A DNA stretch of 64,000 nt from Saccharothrix ecbatanensis. Lineage in GTDB: Bacteria; Actinomycetota; Actinomycetes; Mycobacteriales; Pseudonocardiaceae. Location of the stretch: the NCBI RefSeq assembly GCF_014205015.1, contig NZ_JACHMO010000001.1:8556001-8620000 (forward strand), given 5' to 3'. Made by a program: the position numbers and the translations under genes. The notes under the pieces were generated by a model. That model saw only the letters and a program-made list of their open reading frames with translations, had not been told where the DNA came from and ran no database searches. Shown here piece after piece: positions 1-8,138 of this stretch. How positions within the stretch are numbered: the stretch's first letter is position 1; every line of letters begins with the position of its first letter.

Positions 1-45
1 CTGGACCCCGTGGGTGAGCTGCGGATATGCGGTTAGGGGACCCCG

Positions 46-75
46 GTGAAAAGGGGTTTTCAGGGCGTGTATAGT
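46..75 (+). promoter_or_regulatory. Probable promoter of the initiator tRNA
   Basis: A -10-like TATAGT lies at 70-75, and GTGAAA at 46-51 can serve as a -35 with an 18-bp spacer. The mature tRNA begins 11 bases after the -10. The first 45 bases of the window show nothing else. Confidence 0.5.
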
Positions 76-86
76 TGTCCTTACAG

Positions 87-160
87 CGCGGGGTGGAGCA
101 GCTCGGTAGCTCGCTGGGCTCATAACCCAGAGGTCGCAGGTTCAAATCCTGTCCCCGCTA
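87..160 (+). tRNA. Initiator tRNA-Met (CAT)
   Basis: The cloverleaf folds completely. The anticodon CAT is at 121-123 in the loop CTCATAA, closed by the stem CTGGG/CCCAG, and the T-arm reads GGTTCAAATCC. The first acceptor position is an unpaired C opposite T (87 and 159). A mismatch at 1:72 is the hallmark of initiator tRNAs and separates this gene from elongator tRNA-Met. The CCA end is not encoded (CGA follows), so it must be added after transcription. A strong terminator follows directly, so the gene is a single-gene unit. Confidence 0.96.
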
Positions 161-170
161 CGACGTGAAA

Positions 171-200
171 GGCCCCCGGATTCCGATCCGGGGGCCTTTT
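171..200 (+). terminator. Rho-independent terminator of the initiator tRNA
   Basis: A perfect 10-bp stem, GGCCCCCGGA (171-180) and TCCGGGGGCC (187-196), has a 6-base loop and is followed by TTTT. It begins about 10 bases after the tRNA. Confidence 0.92.
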
Positions 201-213
201 GCGTATCCGCTCC

Positions 214-411
214 TCAGGTCATGTTCTCGGCCCAGTACTGGGCACAGGTGAGTGAGCACACCCGGCCCTCGCCGCTGACCGTGCGGTGCCGGCGGATCTG
301 CTTGCCGCACACCATGCACTCGTCCTTGCCCGCCTGCTCGGGGATCGTGCCGGACGCCCACGCGCGGGCGTTGCGGACTACCTTCGTCCCCGTCGTCCAT
401 TTGATGCCCAC
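214..411 (-). CDS. Small Cys4 zinc-finger protein, conserved hypothetical
   Basis: This 65-residue protein carries two close cysteine pairs in its C-terminal half, CMVC and CSLTC, spaced as a small treble-clef or zinc-ribbon site. The sequence reads like the short zinc-binding hypothetical proteins often found beside housekeeping genes in actinobacteria. I chose the GTG at 411 because codons upstream of it translate to arginine-rich low-quality sequence although the frame stays open to 588. It converges on the initiator tRNA gene and shares no operon with it. Function is unknown; nucleic-acid binding is only a guess from the zinc site. Confidence 0.65.
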   Translation of the reverse strand: MGIKWTTGTKVVRNARAWASGTIPEQAGKDECMVCGKQIRRHRTVSGEGRVCSLTCAQYWAENMT

Positions 412-802
412 AGTCGACCTCCCAGTCGAACAAGCCAGTCGAACGACAACCCGCCGTAATGGTCCCACCACCCGACGTGTTCGCCAGGGTGCGGGCGCGA
501 CATCACCGGGTTGTGCTATCCGTCGACGGCCCGTTGGGGCGTGCCGGACGCTCCGCGTGACACGGCGCTGCCGTTCGAGTGAACGCAAAAGTGCGGTTTC
601 CGTTGTGGGTCAATGGATTTCCACCCGGCGTGGACAGCCGCGGTCAAGGGGCCGAACGCGTGGTGTTGATCAGCGGGCGGTTACGCAGCGATGCTTCTCG
701 TTGCTCCGCATGGCCCAACTCCGCTAGCCCGTGATCAGCCACAGTGGACAGAACGGCTGACCATTGTGGACAGCGACCGGTGAGCGTGGCACGGTTGGTG
801 GT
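412..802. other. Intergenic region with a direct repeat, no gene supported
   Basis: Open frames here are arginine-rich and look like shadow translation of GC-rich DNA. The region should hold the divergent promoters for the zinc-finger gene and the PadR gene. Near its right end the octamer GTGGACAG occurs twice, at 744-751 and 766-773, exactly 22 bp apart on the same helix face. Confidence 0.5.
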
Positions 803-1303
803 GTGTCGGACCTGAATGCGACGGCGGCGGCCCTGCTCGGGCTGCTGCACGACGGACCCAAGACCGGTGGCCAGCTCGTGGCTGAGGCCGGAGAGCGCTT
901 CGGCGCGTTCTTCAGCGTCACCCGCAGCCAGGTCTACCGCGAGCTGCCCGCGTTGGCGGACGCCGGCCTGCTGCGCCTCGGCAAGCAGGGCCCCCGTTCC
1001 AGCCAGCAGTACGTGCTCACGGCGGCGGGCAAGAAGGCGTTCAAGAACTGGCTGCTCTCCGAGCCGGGACCGGACCACCTGCGCAGCCCGCTGATCCTGC
1101 GGCTGGTGCACGCGGGTTCCCTGACCGCGAAACAGCGGCAAGGACTCGTGGACTCCGCCCGCGCGAGCTACGGCGCGGAACAAGAGGCGGCGAAGACAGC
1201 CGTCAAGACCGCGGAGGACGCCTATGCCAAAGCGGTCGCCGAATTCGGCCTGGCCCATGCCAAGGCCGTGCTGAAACTGCTCGACGCCATCCCCACGGCC
1301 TGA
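803..1303 (+). CDS. PadR-family transcriptional regulator
   Basis: The protein has 166 residues. The N-terminal half is a winged helix of PadR type (AALLGLLHDGPKTGGQLV, then a recognition-helix region with QVYRELPALADAGLL and the wing ending YVLTAAGKKAF). The C-terminal part is a long alanine/lysine-rich helix that would form the usual PadR dimerisation coiled coil. The GTG at 803 matches the normal PadR start; upstream codons do not look like protein. It may bind the GTGGACAG repeat that ends 30 bases before its start, since PadR proteins are commonly autoregulated, but this is inference. A 10-bp palindrome follows the stop codon. Confidence 0.85.
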   Translation: MSDLNATAAALLGLLHDGPKTGGQLVAEAGERFGAFFSVTRSQVYRELPALADAGLLRLGKQGPRSSQQYVLTAAGKKAFKNWLLSEPGPDHLRSPLILRLVHAGSLTAKQRQGLVDSARASYGAEQEAAKTAVKTAEDAYAKAVAEFGLAHAKAVLKLLDAIPTA

Positions 1304-1311
1304 AGCGCGCC

Positions 1312-1336
1312 CACCGGTCGCGCTCAGCGACCGGTG
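1312..1336 (+). terminator. Perfect hairpin between padR-type gene and prfB
   Basis: Arms CACCGGTCGC (1312-1321) and GCGACCGGTG (1327-1336) form a 10-bp stem with a 5-base loop. No T-run follows. It sits where the -35 element of the prfB promoter is expected, so it could be a terminator, an operator, or both. Confidence 0.55.
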
Positions 1337-1342
1337 CCGGCG

Positions 1343-1348
1343 TAATCT
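1343..1348 (+). promoter_or_regulatory. -10 element of a leaderless prfB promoter
   Basis: TAATCT ends 6 bases before the GTG start at 1355, and no Shine-Dalgarno sequence is present. This is the geometry of leaderless transcripts common in actinobacteria. The -35 region near 1320-1325 is weak. Confidence 0.6.
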
Positions 1349-1354
1349 TTGGAC

Positions 1355-2455
1355 GTGAACCCCGACGTCGAAGCAGACATCAAGGACCTCTCCGCCACGC
1401 TTTCGAGCATCGAGGCGGTGATGGACCTCGATTCGCTGCGCGCTCAGGTCGCCGATCTGGAAGAGACGGCTGCCCGACCCGACCTGTGGGACGACCAGGA
1501 GCAGGCGCAGAAGGTCACCAGCCAGCTCTCGCACAAGCAGGGTGAGCTGCGGCGCATCACGACGCTGCGCGAACGGCTCGACGACCTGTCGATCATGTAC
1601 GAGCTGGCCGAGGACGAGGGTGACGCGGGCAGCCTCGCCGAGGCGGACACCGAGCGAGCCAAGCTGCGTGACGAGATCTCCTCCCTCGAGGTCCGCACGC
1701 TGCTGTCCGGCGAGTACGACGAGCGCAACGCGCTGGTCACCATCCGGGCCGAGGCGGGCGGCATCGACGCGGCCGACTTCGCCGAGATGCTGCTGCGGAT
1801 GTACTCGCGCTGGGCCGAGCGCCACGGCTACGGCGTCGACGTGTTCGACACGTCCTACGCCGAAGAGGCGGGCATCAAGTCCGCGACCTTCCGCATCACC
1901 GCCCCGTACGCCTACGGCACGCTCAGCGTCGAACAGGGCACCCACCGCCTCGTGCGCATCTCGCCGTTCGACAACCAGGGCCGCCGGCAGACGTCGTTCG
2001 CGGGCGTCGAGGTGGTGCCCGTGGTCGAGACGACCGACCACGTCGACATCGACGAGAAGGAACTGCGGGTCGACGTCTACCGCTCGTCCGGCCCCGGCGG
2101 CCAGGGCGTCAACACGACCGACTCGGCGGTGCGCCTGACGCACATCCCGACCGGCATCGTGGTCTCCTGCCAGAACGAGCGCTCGCAGCTCCAGAACAAG
2201 GCCACCGCGATGGCCGTGCTCCAGGCGAAGCTGCTGGAGCGGCAGCGGCAGGAGGAGCAGGCCCGGATGGACGCCCTCAAGGACACCGGGTCCAGCTGGG
2301 GCAACCAGATGCGGTCCTACGTGCTGCACCCGTACCAGATGGTCAAGGACCTGCGCACGGAGCACGAGGTCGGGAACCCGTCCGCGGTGCTCGACGGCGA
2401 GATCGACGACTTCCTGGAAGCGGGCATCCGCTGGCGCAAGCAGAGCCAGTCCTGA
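1355..2455 (+). CDS. prfB: Peptide chain release factor 2
   Basis: RF2 recognises UAA and UGA codons and triggers peptide release in the ribosome. The 366-residue product shows the RF2 codon-reading motif SPF in '[14 protein letters not shown]' and the catalytic GGQ at residues 248-250 ([19 protein letters not shown]). Length is normal. The GTG at 1355 is preferred because the -10 TAATCT lies 6 bases upstream; a TTG two codons earlier is possible. The frame is continuous from the start, so the programmed +1 frameshift known from E. coli prfB is absent. It is followed by the ftsEX-smpB group, an arrangement typical of actinobacteria. Confidence 0.96.
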   Translation: MNPDVEADIKDLSATLSSIEAVMDLDSLRAQVADLEETAARPDLWDDQEQAQKVTSQLSHKQGELRRITTLRERLDDLSIMYELAEDEGDAGSLAEADTERAKLRDEISSLEVRTLLSGEYDERNALVTIRAEAGGIDAADFAEMLLRMYSRWAERHGYGVDVFDTSYAEEAGIKSATFRITAPYAYGTLSVEQGTHRLVRISPFDNQGRRQTSFAGVEVVPVVETTDHVDIDEKELRVDVYRSSGPGGQGVNTTDSAVRLTHIPTGIVVSCQNERSQLQNKATAMAVLQAKLLERQRQEEQARMDALKDTGSSWGNQMRSYVLHPYQMVKDLRTEHEVGNPSAVLDGEIDDFLEAGIRWRKQSQS

Positions 2456-2519
2456 TCGGTCAAGCCGCCGTCCGGCCCCGGGAAGAAGGGCGAGACGGAG
2501 GCTTTACCCGGGCCGCGAG

Positions 2520-2525
2520 TACACT
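2520..2525 (+). promoter_or_regulatory. -10 element upstream of ftsE
   Basis: TACACT ends 8 bases before the GTG of ftsE, with no ribosome binding site between them. This suggests a leaderless or near-leaderless transcript. Confidence 0.5.
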
Positions 2526-2533
2526 CGCCCCTC

Positions 2534-3223
2534 GTGATTCGCCTCGAACACGTGTCCAAGGTCTACAAGAGCTCCGCGCGCCCCGCTCTCGACAACGTCT
2601 CGGTCGAGATGGGCAAGGGTGAGTTCGTGTTCCTCATCGGGCCTTCCGGTTCCGGGAAGTCCACGTTCCTGCGGCTCCTGCTGCGGGAGGAAGTGCCCAG
2701 CAAGGGCCGCGTGTACGTGTCGAACTTCGACGTGGCCAAGATGTCCCGGCGCAGGGTCCCCCGCCTGCGCCAGTCCATCGGCTGCGTGTTCCAGGACTTC
2801 CGGCTGCTGGCCAACAAGACCGTGGCGGAGAACGTCGCGTTCGCCTTGGAGGTCATCGGCAAGCCGCGCAACACCATCGTCAAGGTGGTGCCCGAGGTGC
2901 TCCAGCTGGTCGGCCTCGACGGCAAGGCGGACCGGATGCCGCACGAGCTGTCCGGTGGTGAGCAGCAGCGGGTGGCGATCGCCCGCGCGTTCGTCAACCG
3001 GCCGCTGGTGCTGCTCGCCGACGAGCCGACGGGAAACCTGGATCCCGACACCAGCCAGGACATCATGTTGCTGCTGGAGCGGATCAACCGCACCGGCACG
3101 ACGGTGTTGATGGCCACCCACGACCACTCCATCGTCGACTCCATGCGCCGTCGGGTGGTCGAGCTGGACAACGGCCGGATCATCCGCGACGACGCGCGGG
3201 GTGTTTACGGCGTGGGCCGCTGA
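2534..3223 (+). CDS. ftsE: Cell division ATP-binding protein FtsE
   Basis: FtsE is the cytoplasmic ATPase of the FtsEX complex, which controls peptidoglycan hydrolases at the septum. The 229-residue protein has Walker A (GPSGSGKST, about residue 36), a Q-loop (VFQDFRL), the ABC signature LSGGEQQR, Walker B (VLLADEP) and the switch histidine (ATHD). It begins with GTG directly behind a -10 element. It is followed by ftsX 53 bases downstream, as in most bacteria, and the two are surely a unit. Confidence 0.96.
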   Translation: MIRLEHVSKVYKSSARPALDNVSVEMGKGEFVFLIGPSGSGKSTFLRLLLREEVPSKGRVYVSNFDVAKMSRRRVPRLRQSIGCVFQDFRLLANKTVAENVAFALEVIGKPRNTIVKVVPEVLQLVGLDGKADRMPHELSGGEQQRVAIARAFVNRPLVLLADEPTGNLDPDTSQDIMLLLERINRTGTTVLMATHDHSIVDSMRRRVVELDNGRIIRDDARGVYGVGR

Positions 3224-3276
3224 GCCCGAGGCCGACGGACCCCCTCATCCCCCGACTCTGAGGAACGTTCCCCCCG

Positions 3277-4179
3277 ATGCGTACCAGCTTCGTGTTCAGC
3301 GAGGTCGTCACCGGCCTGCGCCGGAACGTCACGATGACCATCGCGATGATCCTCACGACCGCGATCTCCCTCTTCCTGCTCGGTGTCGGCCTCCTGGTCG
3401 TCAACATGGTGGGCAAGATGCAGGACGACTACCTCGGCAAGCTCGAGGTGGCGGTCCACCTCACGAACGACATCAGCGCCAACGACAAGGACTGCACGCA
3501 GCAGCCGTGCGCGGGCCTGCGCACGCAGCTGGAGGGCACGTCCGGCGTCGAGTCGGTCGTCTACGACAACCGCGACAAGGGCTACGAGCGGTTCAAGAAG
3601 GTCTTCGAGTCGCAGCCCGAGCTGGCCAAGCTGGCCCGCCCGGAGGCCATCCCGGCCATGTTCCGGGTGAAGCTGGTCGACGCCGAGCGGTCCGACGTGA
3701 TCGTGCAGGCGTTCAGCGACAAGGCCGGCGTGAAGAAGATCGACGACCAGCGCGAGGACCTCGACCGGCTGTTCGGCTTCCTCAACGGCGTGCGTGACGC
3801 GGCGTTGGCGCTGGCGCTGCTCCAGGCGTTCGCGGCGCTGATGTTGATCTCGAACACCATCCAGGTGTCGGCGTTCACCAGGCGGACCGAGGTCGGCATC
3901 ATGCGGCTGGTGGGCGCGACCCGCTGGTACACGCAGCTGCCGTTCCTCATCGAGGCGGTGGTCGCGGGCATCATCGGCGCGGTGCTGTCGATCGGGCTGC
4001 TCGTGGTGACCAAGGTCTTCCTGCTCAACCGGGTGCTGGGCGACCTGTTCGCGTCCAACATCATCCCGGAGGTGAGCATGATCGAGATCCTGTTCATCTC
4101 GCCGATACTGCTGGGCGTCTCGATCCTGATCTCCGCGTTGACGGGCTACGTCACCCTGCGCCTCTACGTCCGCCTGTAG
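3277..4179 (+). CDS. ftsX: Cell division permease FtsX
   Basis: FtsX is the membrane partner of FtsE and transmits ATPase activity to cell-wall hydrolases outside the cell. The 300-residue protein shows the family layout: a cytoplasmic start, TM1 at about residues 20-45, a large extracytoplasmic domain with two cysteines (CTQQPC, useful for a disulfide), then three TM helices in the C-terminal half with the 'RRTEVGIMRLVGATRWY' coupling segment typical of FtsX. The ATG at 3277 gives the normal family start (MRTSFVFSEVVTGLRRN). Confidence 0.96.
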   Translation: MRTSFVFSEVVTGLRRNVTMTIAMILTTAISLFLLGVGLLVVNMVGKMQDDYLGKLEVAVHLTNDISANDKDCTQQPCAGLRTQLEGTSGVESVVYDNRDKGYERFKKVFESQPELAKLARPEAIPAMFRVKLVDAERSDVIVQAFSDKAGVKKIDDQREDLDRLFGFLNGVRDAALALALLQAFAALMLISNTIQVSAFTRRTEVGIMRLVGATRWYTQLPFLIEAVVAGIIGAVLSIGLLVVTKVFLLNRVLGDLFASNIIPEVSMIEILFISPILLGVSILISALTGYVTLRLYVRL

Positions 4180-4209
4180 CTGCGTCCGATAACCGCTGGC
4201 CTGCTCACG

Positions 4210-4215
4210 TAAGGT
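4210..4215 (+). promoter_or_regulatory. -10 element upstream of smpB
   Basis: TAAGGT lies 7 bases before the smpB ATG with no Shine-Dalgarno in between, again the leaderless geometry seen at prfB and ftsE. Confidence 0.45.
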
Positions 4216-4222
4216 TTCGGTC

Positions 4223-4699
4223 ATGGTCAAGGAACGCGGTCAGAAGGTGATCGCGTCGAACCGCAAGGCTCGGCACGACTACACCATCCTCGACACCTTC
4301 GAAGCGGGTGTCGTGCTCGTCGGCACCGAGGTGAAGAGCCTGCGCATGGGCCGGGCGTCCCTTGTGGACGCCTTCGCCCAGGTGGACAACAACGAGATCT
4401 GGCTGCACGCGCTGCACATCCCCGAGTACGTGGCGGGCACCTGGACCAACCACGAGGTGCGGCGCAAGCGGAAGCTGCTGCTGCACCGCGGCGAGATCGA
4501 GCGGCTGATCGGCAAGACCAAGGAGAGCGGTCTGTCGCTGATCCCGTTGTCGATGTACTTCAAGGACGGCTACGTCAAGGTCGAGCTGGCGTTGGCGCGC
4601 GGCAAGAAGTCGTACGACAAGCGGCAGGACCTGGCCAAGCGCGACGCGGATCGGGAGATCCAGAAGGCGCACGGCCGGGCGTTGAAGGGCCGCTACTGA
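4223..4699 (+). CDS. smpB: SsrA-binding protein SmpB
   Basis: SmpB delivers tmRNA to stalled ribosomes for trans-translation. The 158-residue protein carries the hallmarks: '[26 protein letters not shown]' at the start of the OB-fold, '[11 protein letters not shown]', and a basic C-terminal tail ([19 protein letters not shown]) that enters the decoding centre. Its RNA partner ssrA lies 2.9 kb downstream on the same strand. The amidohydrolase gene starts 5 bases after the stop. Confidence 0.97.
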   Translation: MVKERGQKVIASNRKARHDYTILDTFEAGVVLVGTEVKSLRMGRASLVDAFAQVDNNEIWLHALHIPEYVAGTWTNHEVRRKRKLLLHRGEIERLIGKTKESGLSLIPLSMYFKDGYVKVELALARGKKSYDKRQDLAKRDADREIQKAHGRALKGRY

Positions 4700-4704
4700 A
4701 CGGC

Positions 4705-5568
4705 GTGCCAGGACTTGTCGGCGTGCCCGGATTGGTCGACGTGCACGTGCACTTCATGCCGCAGCGCGTGCTGGACAAGGTGTGGGACTACTTCGACGAG
4801 GCGTCACGGCACTACGGCGTCGACTGGGCGATCCGGTACCGGCTGCCCGAGGCGGAACGGCTGGCGGCGCTGCGGTCGTTCGGGGTGGTCGGGTTCGCGC
4901 CCCTCGTGTACCCGCACAAGCCGGGCATGGGTGAGTGGCTGACGGACTGGGCGCTGGACTTCGGGTCACGGGTGGACGGCGCCGTGCCGACGGCCACGCT
5001 GTACCCGGAGCCGGGCGTCGAGGCGTACGTCTCGCGGGCTCTGGAGGCCGGTGCGCGGTGCTTCAAGGCGCACGTGCAGGTCGGCGGTTACGACCCGCGT
5101 TCGCTGGACGGCGCGTGGGGCCTGTTGGCCGAGGCACGGGTGCCGGTGGTCGTGCACTGCGGGCACGGGCCGATCCCGGGGGCGCACACGGGGCTGGACG
5201 TGTTCGAGGACGTGCTCCGGCGGCACCCGTCGTTGGTGGCGGTGCTGGCGCACGCCGGGATGCCGGACTACGTGGGCGCGTTGGACCTGGTCGGCCGGTA
5301 CGACGGCGTGCACCTGGACACCACGATGGTCGGCGTGCCGTTCACGGAGGCGCTGGCCGCCCTGCCGCGGGACTGGGCGGCGCGGCTGGTCGACGTGAGC
5401 GATCGGGTGGTGTTGGGCTCGGACTTCCCGAACATCCCGTACGACTACTCCGTGCAGCTGGACGCGATCGAGGGCTGGGCCGCCGCCGACGACCGCCTGG
5501 GTGAGCCGTTCCTGCGCGCCGTGCTGCACGACAACGGCGCCAGGCTGCTGGGCATCAGCCCAGGTTGA
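4705..5568 (+). CDS. Amidohydrolase-family (TIM-barrel) protein
   Basis: The 287-residue protein starts with the metal-binding DVHVHF motif (HxH, about residues 13-17) and later has VVHCGHG, a VLAHAGMPD segment and a late aspartate in VLGSDFP. These are the metal ligands and catalytic aspartate of the amidohydrolase_2 branch, which contains decarboxylases and hydrolases such as the ACMSD/dihydroxybenzoate decarboxylase group. The substrate cannot be read from sequence. The GTG at 4705 is only 5 bases after smpB, so the two are probably co-transcribed. The 3' end overlaps the convergent response-regulator gene by 14 bases. Confidence 0.85.
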   Translation: MPGLVGVPGLVDVHVHFMPQRVLDKVWDYFDEASRHYGVDWAIRYRLPEAERLAALRSFGVVGFAPLVYPHKPGMGEWLTDWALDFGSRVDGAVPTATLYPEPGVEAYVSRALEAGARCFKAHVQVGGYDPRSLDGAWGLLAEARVPVVVHCGHGPIPGAHTGLDVFEDVLRRHPSLVAVLAHAGMPDYVGALDLVGRYDGVHLDTTMVGVPFTEALAALPRDWAARLVDVSDRVVLGSDFPNIPYDYSVQLDAIEGWAAADDRLGEPFLRAVLHDNGARLLGISPG

Positions 5569-6199
5569 GGTACGCGAGCACGGCCCGGACGCGGCGGTGC
5601 TCGGACGTGCTGGGTTCGAGGCCGAGCTTGGCGAAGATGTTGCCGACGTGCTTCTCCACCGCGCCGTCCGACACGACCAGGGACGCGGCGATCGCGCCGT
5701 TCGAGAGACCTTCCGCCATCAGACCCAGCACCTCGCGTTCACGCAGGGTGAGCGAGTCCACCGGGTTGCGCCGCGACCGGGCCATGAGCTGCGTGATGAC
5801 CTCGTGGTCGATGCTCGTGCCGCCGTCGGCGACCCGGCGCACCGCGGCGACGAAGTCCGCCACGTCGGCTACCCGCTCCTTGAGCAGGTAGCCGACGCCG
5901 TTCGCGCCGCCCGCCAGCAGCTCCACCGCGTACCGCTCCTCCACGTACTGGGAGAGCACCAGCACCGGCAGGTTCGGGATGCGCTTGCGGGCCTCGATCG
6001 CGGCACGCAGGCCCTCGTCGGTGAACGTGGGCGGCATGCGCACGTCCACCAGGGCCAGGTCGGGCCGGTGTTCCTCGATCGCGGCGAGGAGGGCGTCGCC
6101 GTCCTCCACCGCCGCGACCGTCTCGATCCCCTCGTCGGCCAGCAGGCGCTGCACGCCCACCCGCAAGAGGACCGAGTCCTCCGCGATCACCACGCGCAC
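5555..6199 (-). CDS. NarL/LuxR-family response regulator
   Basis: The 214-residue protein has an N-terminal receiver domain with acidic pocket residues ED at 7-8, the phosphoacceptor aspartate in LALVDVRMPP (about residue 53) and the switch lysine in LLKERV. A C-terminal LuxR helix-turn-helix follows (LTLREREVLGLMAEGLSNGAIAASL, then VEKHVGNIFAKL). It overlaps the end of the upstream histidine kinase gene by 13 bases, so the two are translated together as a two-component pair. Target genes are not visible. Confidence 0.93.
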   Translation of the reverse strand: MRVVIAEDSVLLRVGVQRLLADEGIETVAAVEDGDALLAAIEEHRPDLALVDVRMPPTFTDEGLRAAIEARKRIPNLPVLVLSQYVEERYAVELLAGGANGVGYLLKERVADVADFVAAVRRVADGGTSIDHEVITQLMARSRRNPVDSLTLREREVLGLMAEGLSNGAIAASLVVSDGAVEKHVGNIFAKLGLEPSTSEHRRVRAVLAYLNLG

Positions 6200-7434
6200 G
6201 GCAGCTCCGTCCGGATCACTGTCGGCCCGCCGAGCGGGCTCACCACCACGACCACGCCGTCAATCGTCGCAGCACGGTCCGCGAGGCCCGCGAGGCCACC
6301 TCCCGGACGCACCTCGGCGCCGCCGCGGCCGTTGTCCGTGACCTCGACCACCACGGAGTTCTCCGTGCGGGTCACCTTGACGTGCGCCTCGGTCGCGCCG
6401 GCGTGCTTGGCGATGTTGGTCAGCGTCTCGGCGACGGTGAAGTACGCGGCGCTCTCCACGGCTGTCGGCGGGCGCGGCTCCACGTCCACGTCCACGGTCA
6501 CCGGGATCGGGCACCGCGCGGCCAGCGAGGACAGGGCCGGGTCGAGGCCGCGGTCGCCCAGCACCGACGGGTAGATGCCGCGGGCCAGGTCGCGCAGTTC
6601 GGAGATGGCCAGCTTGGCGTCGGCGTGCGCCTCTTCGATCAGGTCGCGGGCGGCGTCCGGGTCGGACTCCATCTTGCTGCGTGCCCGGCCGAGGCCCATG
6701 GCCACCGACACCAGGCGTTGCTGCGCGCCGTCGTGCAGGTCGCGTTCGATACGCCTGCGCTCCGCCTCGGCCGCTTCCACGCCCCTCGCACGGCTGGCGC
6801 TCAGCCGCTGCGTCTCGGCGGACAGCACGCTGTTGCGGGACGGGCCGAGCATGGCCCGTGCGAACCCCGCGTGGCCCCTGGCCATGACCTTGAGCAGTCG
6901 GTACGCGATGACGCCGAGCAGCAGGCCCAGCACGCTCACCGGGAGGGCCTTGACGAACGAGTCGATCAGCCACACGTTGCCTTCGCCGAAGTCGACTTCC
7001 CACGTGGCGGGCAGCGTGTGCACGTAGAACGGCAGGAACACGGTGGCCAGGACGGTGGACCACAGCGTCACCGTGAGTGAGAACTCGATCACGCCCAAGG
7101 GCAGCATCAGGAGCCAGTAGGACAGGTCGCGCCACGTCGCCGGGTCTTTCACCAGCGCTTTCGCTCGACCGCCCAGCCCGTCCGGCAGCGGCCGGTAGGG
7201 CGACGGGATGTCGACACCCAGCGTGACGCCCAGCCACGCCCGTTCGGCGCTCGCCGCCGCTCGTGCCAGGACCATCGTCAGCACGCCCAATGGCACGCCG
7301 ACCCAGATCACCGCGGTGCCGAGGCTGACCGCGCCCAGGGTCACCAGCAGGACGAACCAGAAGATCCCGGTGACCAGGTTGATCAGGAAGTACCCGCTGA
7401 TCCGGGCGATGTCCGGGTTGACCCGCGTCGTCAT
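6187..7434 (-). CDS. NarL-type sensor histidine kinase (HisKA_3)
   Basis: The protein has 415 residues. Its N-terminal half holds several hydrophobic segments (about 15-65, 115-160 and 170-195), consistent with a membrane sensor domain that lacks an obvious extracytoplasmic ligand domain. The dimerisation/phosphoacceptor motif is RRIERDLHDGAQQRL, followed by a HATPase domain with N-box (ETLTNIAKHA) and G-box (VTDNGRGG). I prefer the ATG at 7434 because a GGTGGGG ribosome binding site precedes it; an ATG at 7470 is possible. It pairs with the response regulator downstream. Confidence 0.9.
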   Translation of the reverse strand: MTTRVNPDIARISGYFLINLVTGIFWFVLLVTLGAVSLGTAVIWVGVPLGVLTMVLARAAASAERAWLGVTLGVDIPSPYRPLPDGLGGRAKALVKDPATWRDLSYWLLMLPLGVIEFSLTVTLWSTVLATVFLPFYVHTLPATWEVDFGEGNVWLIDSFVKALPVSVLGLLLGVIAYRLLKVMARGHAGFARAMLGPSRNSVLSAETQRLSASRARGVEAAEAERRRIERDLHDGAQQRLVSVAMGLGRARSKMESDPDAARDLIEEAHADAKLAISELRDLARGIYPSVLGDRGLDPALSSLAARCPIPVTVDVDVEPRPPTAVESAAYFTVAETLTNIAKHAGATEAHVKVTRTENSVVVEVTDNGRGGAEVRPGGGLAGLADRAATIDGVVVVVSPLGGPTVIRTELPCAW

Positions 7435-7547
7435 GTTCCCCACCTTCAGGCTGATGTACCGGCCCAGCATCGCCCGTCCGGGTGGCCGGAAACCATCAGG
7501 TACGCCGGTCAGCGGGGGGTGGGGACAGCCCTACCAACCTAATGGGA

Positions 7548-7576
7548 ATGAACCGGGGTGCGCGGGGCGTTATGCT
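7548..7576 (+). promoter_or_regulatory. Promoter of ssrA
   Basis: ATGAAC (7548-7553) and TATGCT (7571-7576) are separated by 17 bp. The mature tmRNA 5' end lies 23 bases further, leaving room for a short leader removed by RNase P. Confidence 0.55.
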
Positions 7577-7599
7577 GTGCGCAGCAAGACCCACGACAC

Positions 7600-7969
7600 G
7601 GGGGTGAACGGTTTCGACTTTGTGCGTTGATTCAAGGGAAGCGTGCCGGTGCAGGCGAGAGACCACCGTAAGCGTCATCGCAAACCAATAAGCGCCGAGT
7701 CTAACGACCAGCGCGCGTTCGCCCTCGCCGCCTGAGGCTAGGAGCAACGCTGTCGGCCCGGAGGCGCCTCCGCTCCGGTCGCCGGCATCAGCTAGGAGGC
7801 TCACCGCCGTCCCCGGCCACGGGGAACGGTTGGGACACTCACAGTGGCTGGGCTCATCACGATGACTTGTCTGCGTGATCATCGGGGCCGAGTAGAGGTG
7901 TAGCAGACTGCGCACGGAGAAGCCTTGATGATGCGGCAGAGGACCCGGGTTCGATTCCCGGCACCTCCA
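7600..7969 (+). ncRNA. ssrA: Transfer-messenger RNA (tmRNA)
   Basis: tmRNA tags and releases nascent chains from stalled ribosomes together with SmpB. The acceptor arms GGGGGTG (7600-7606) and CACCTCC (7962-7968) pair, with a discriminator A at 7969 and no encoded CCA; the conserved start GTGAACGGTTTCGACT and the T-arm GGTTCGATTCC are both present. The resume codon is GCC at 7694, preceded by ATAAGC as in other actinobacterial tmRNAs, and the tag reading frame ends with TGA at 7733-7735. The encoded tag is AESNDQRAFALAA, ending in the ALAA degron. Confidence 0.95.
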
Positions 7970-7975
7970 CGGCCT

Positions 7976-8017
7976 CGGCCGACCCATGTTCGCGGAACGC
8001 GCGAACCGGGTCGGCCG
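7976..8017 (+). terminator. Hairpin downstream of ssrA
   Basis: Arms CGGCCGACCC (7976-7985) and GGGTCGGCCG (8008-8017) form a perfect 10-bp stem that starts 6 bases after the tmRNA. The T content after it is low, as is usual in actinobacteria. The following 120 bases up to the next gene show only GC-rich filler. Confidence 0.75.
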
Positions 8018-8138
8018 TCGTGGTTTGTGGGGGGTGCGATCCCCACGCCCCGCCCGGCGGGCTCCGCCCCCGGACCCCCGTCCGTACGTGGTTGCGTTGA
8101 GCGGTTTCCGGCGGTTGCCCTACTCGTAGGTGGTCGGG

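Noticed and set aside
1355..1450. Programmed frameshift in prfB
   Set aside because: The reading frame is continuous from the start codon and no in-frame UGA with the slippery CTT context is present.
644..2365. Long open frame of about 570 codons on the minus strand across prfB
   Set aside because: It is antisense to prfB, whose motifs are unmistakable; the product is rich in Arg, Leu, His and Val in the pattern of shadow frames in GC-rich DNA.
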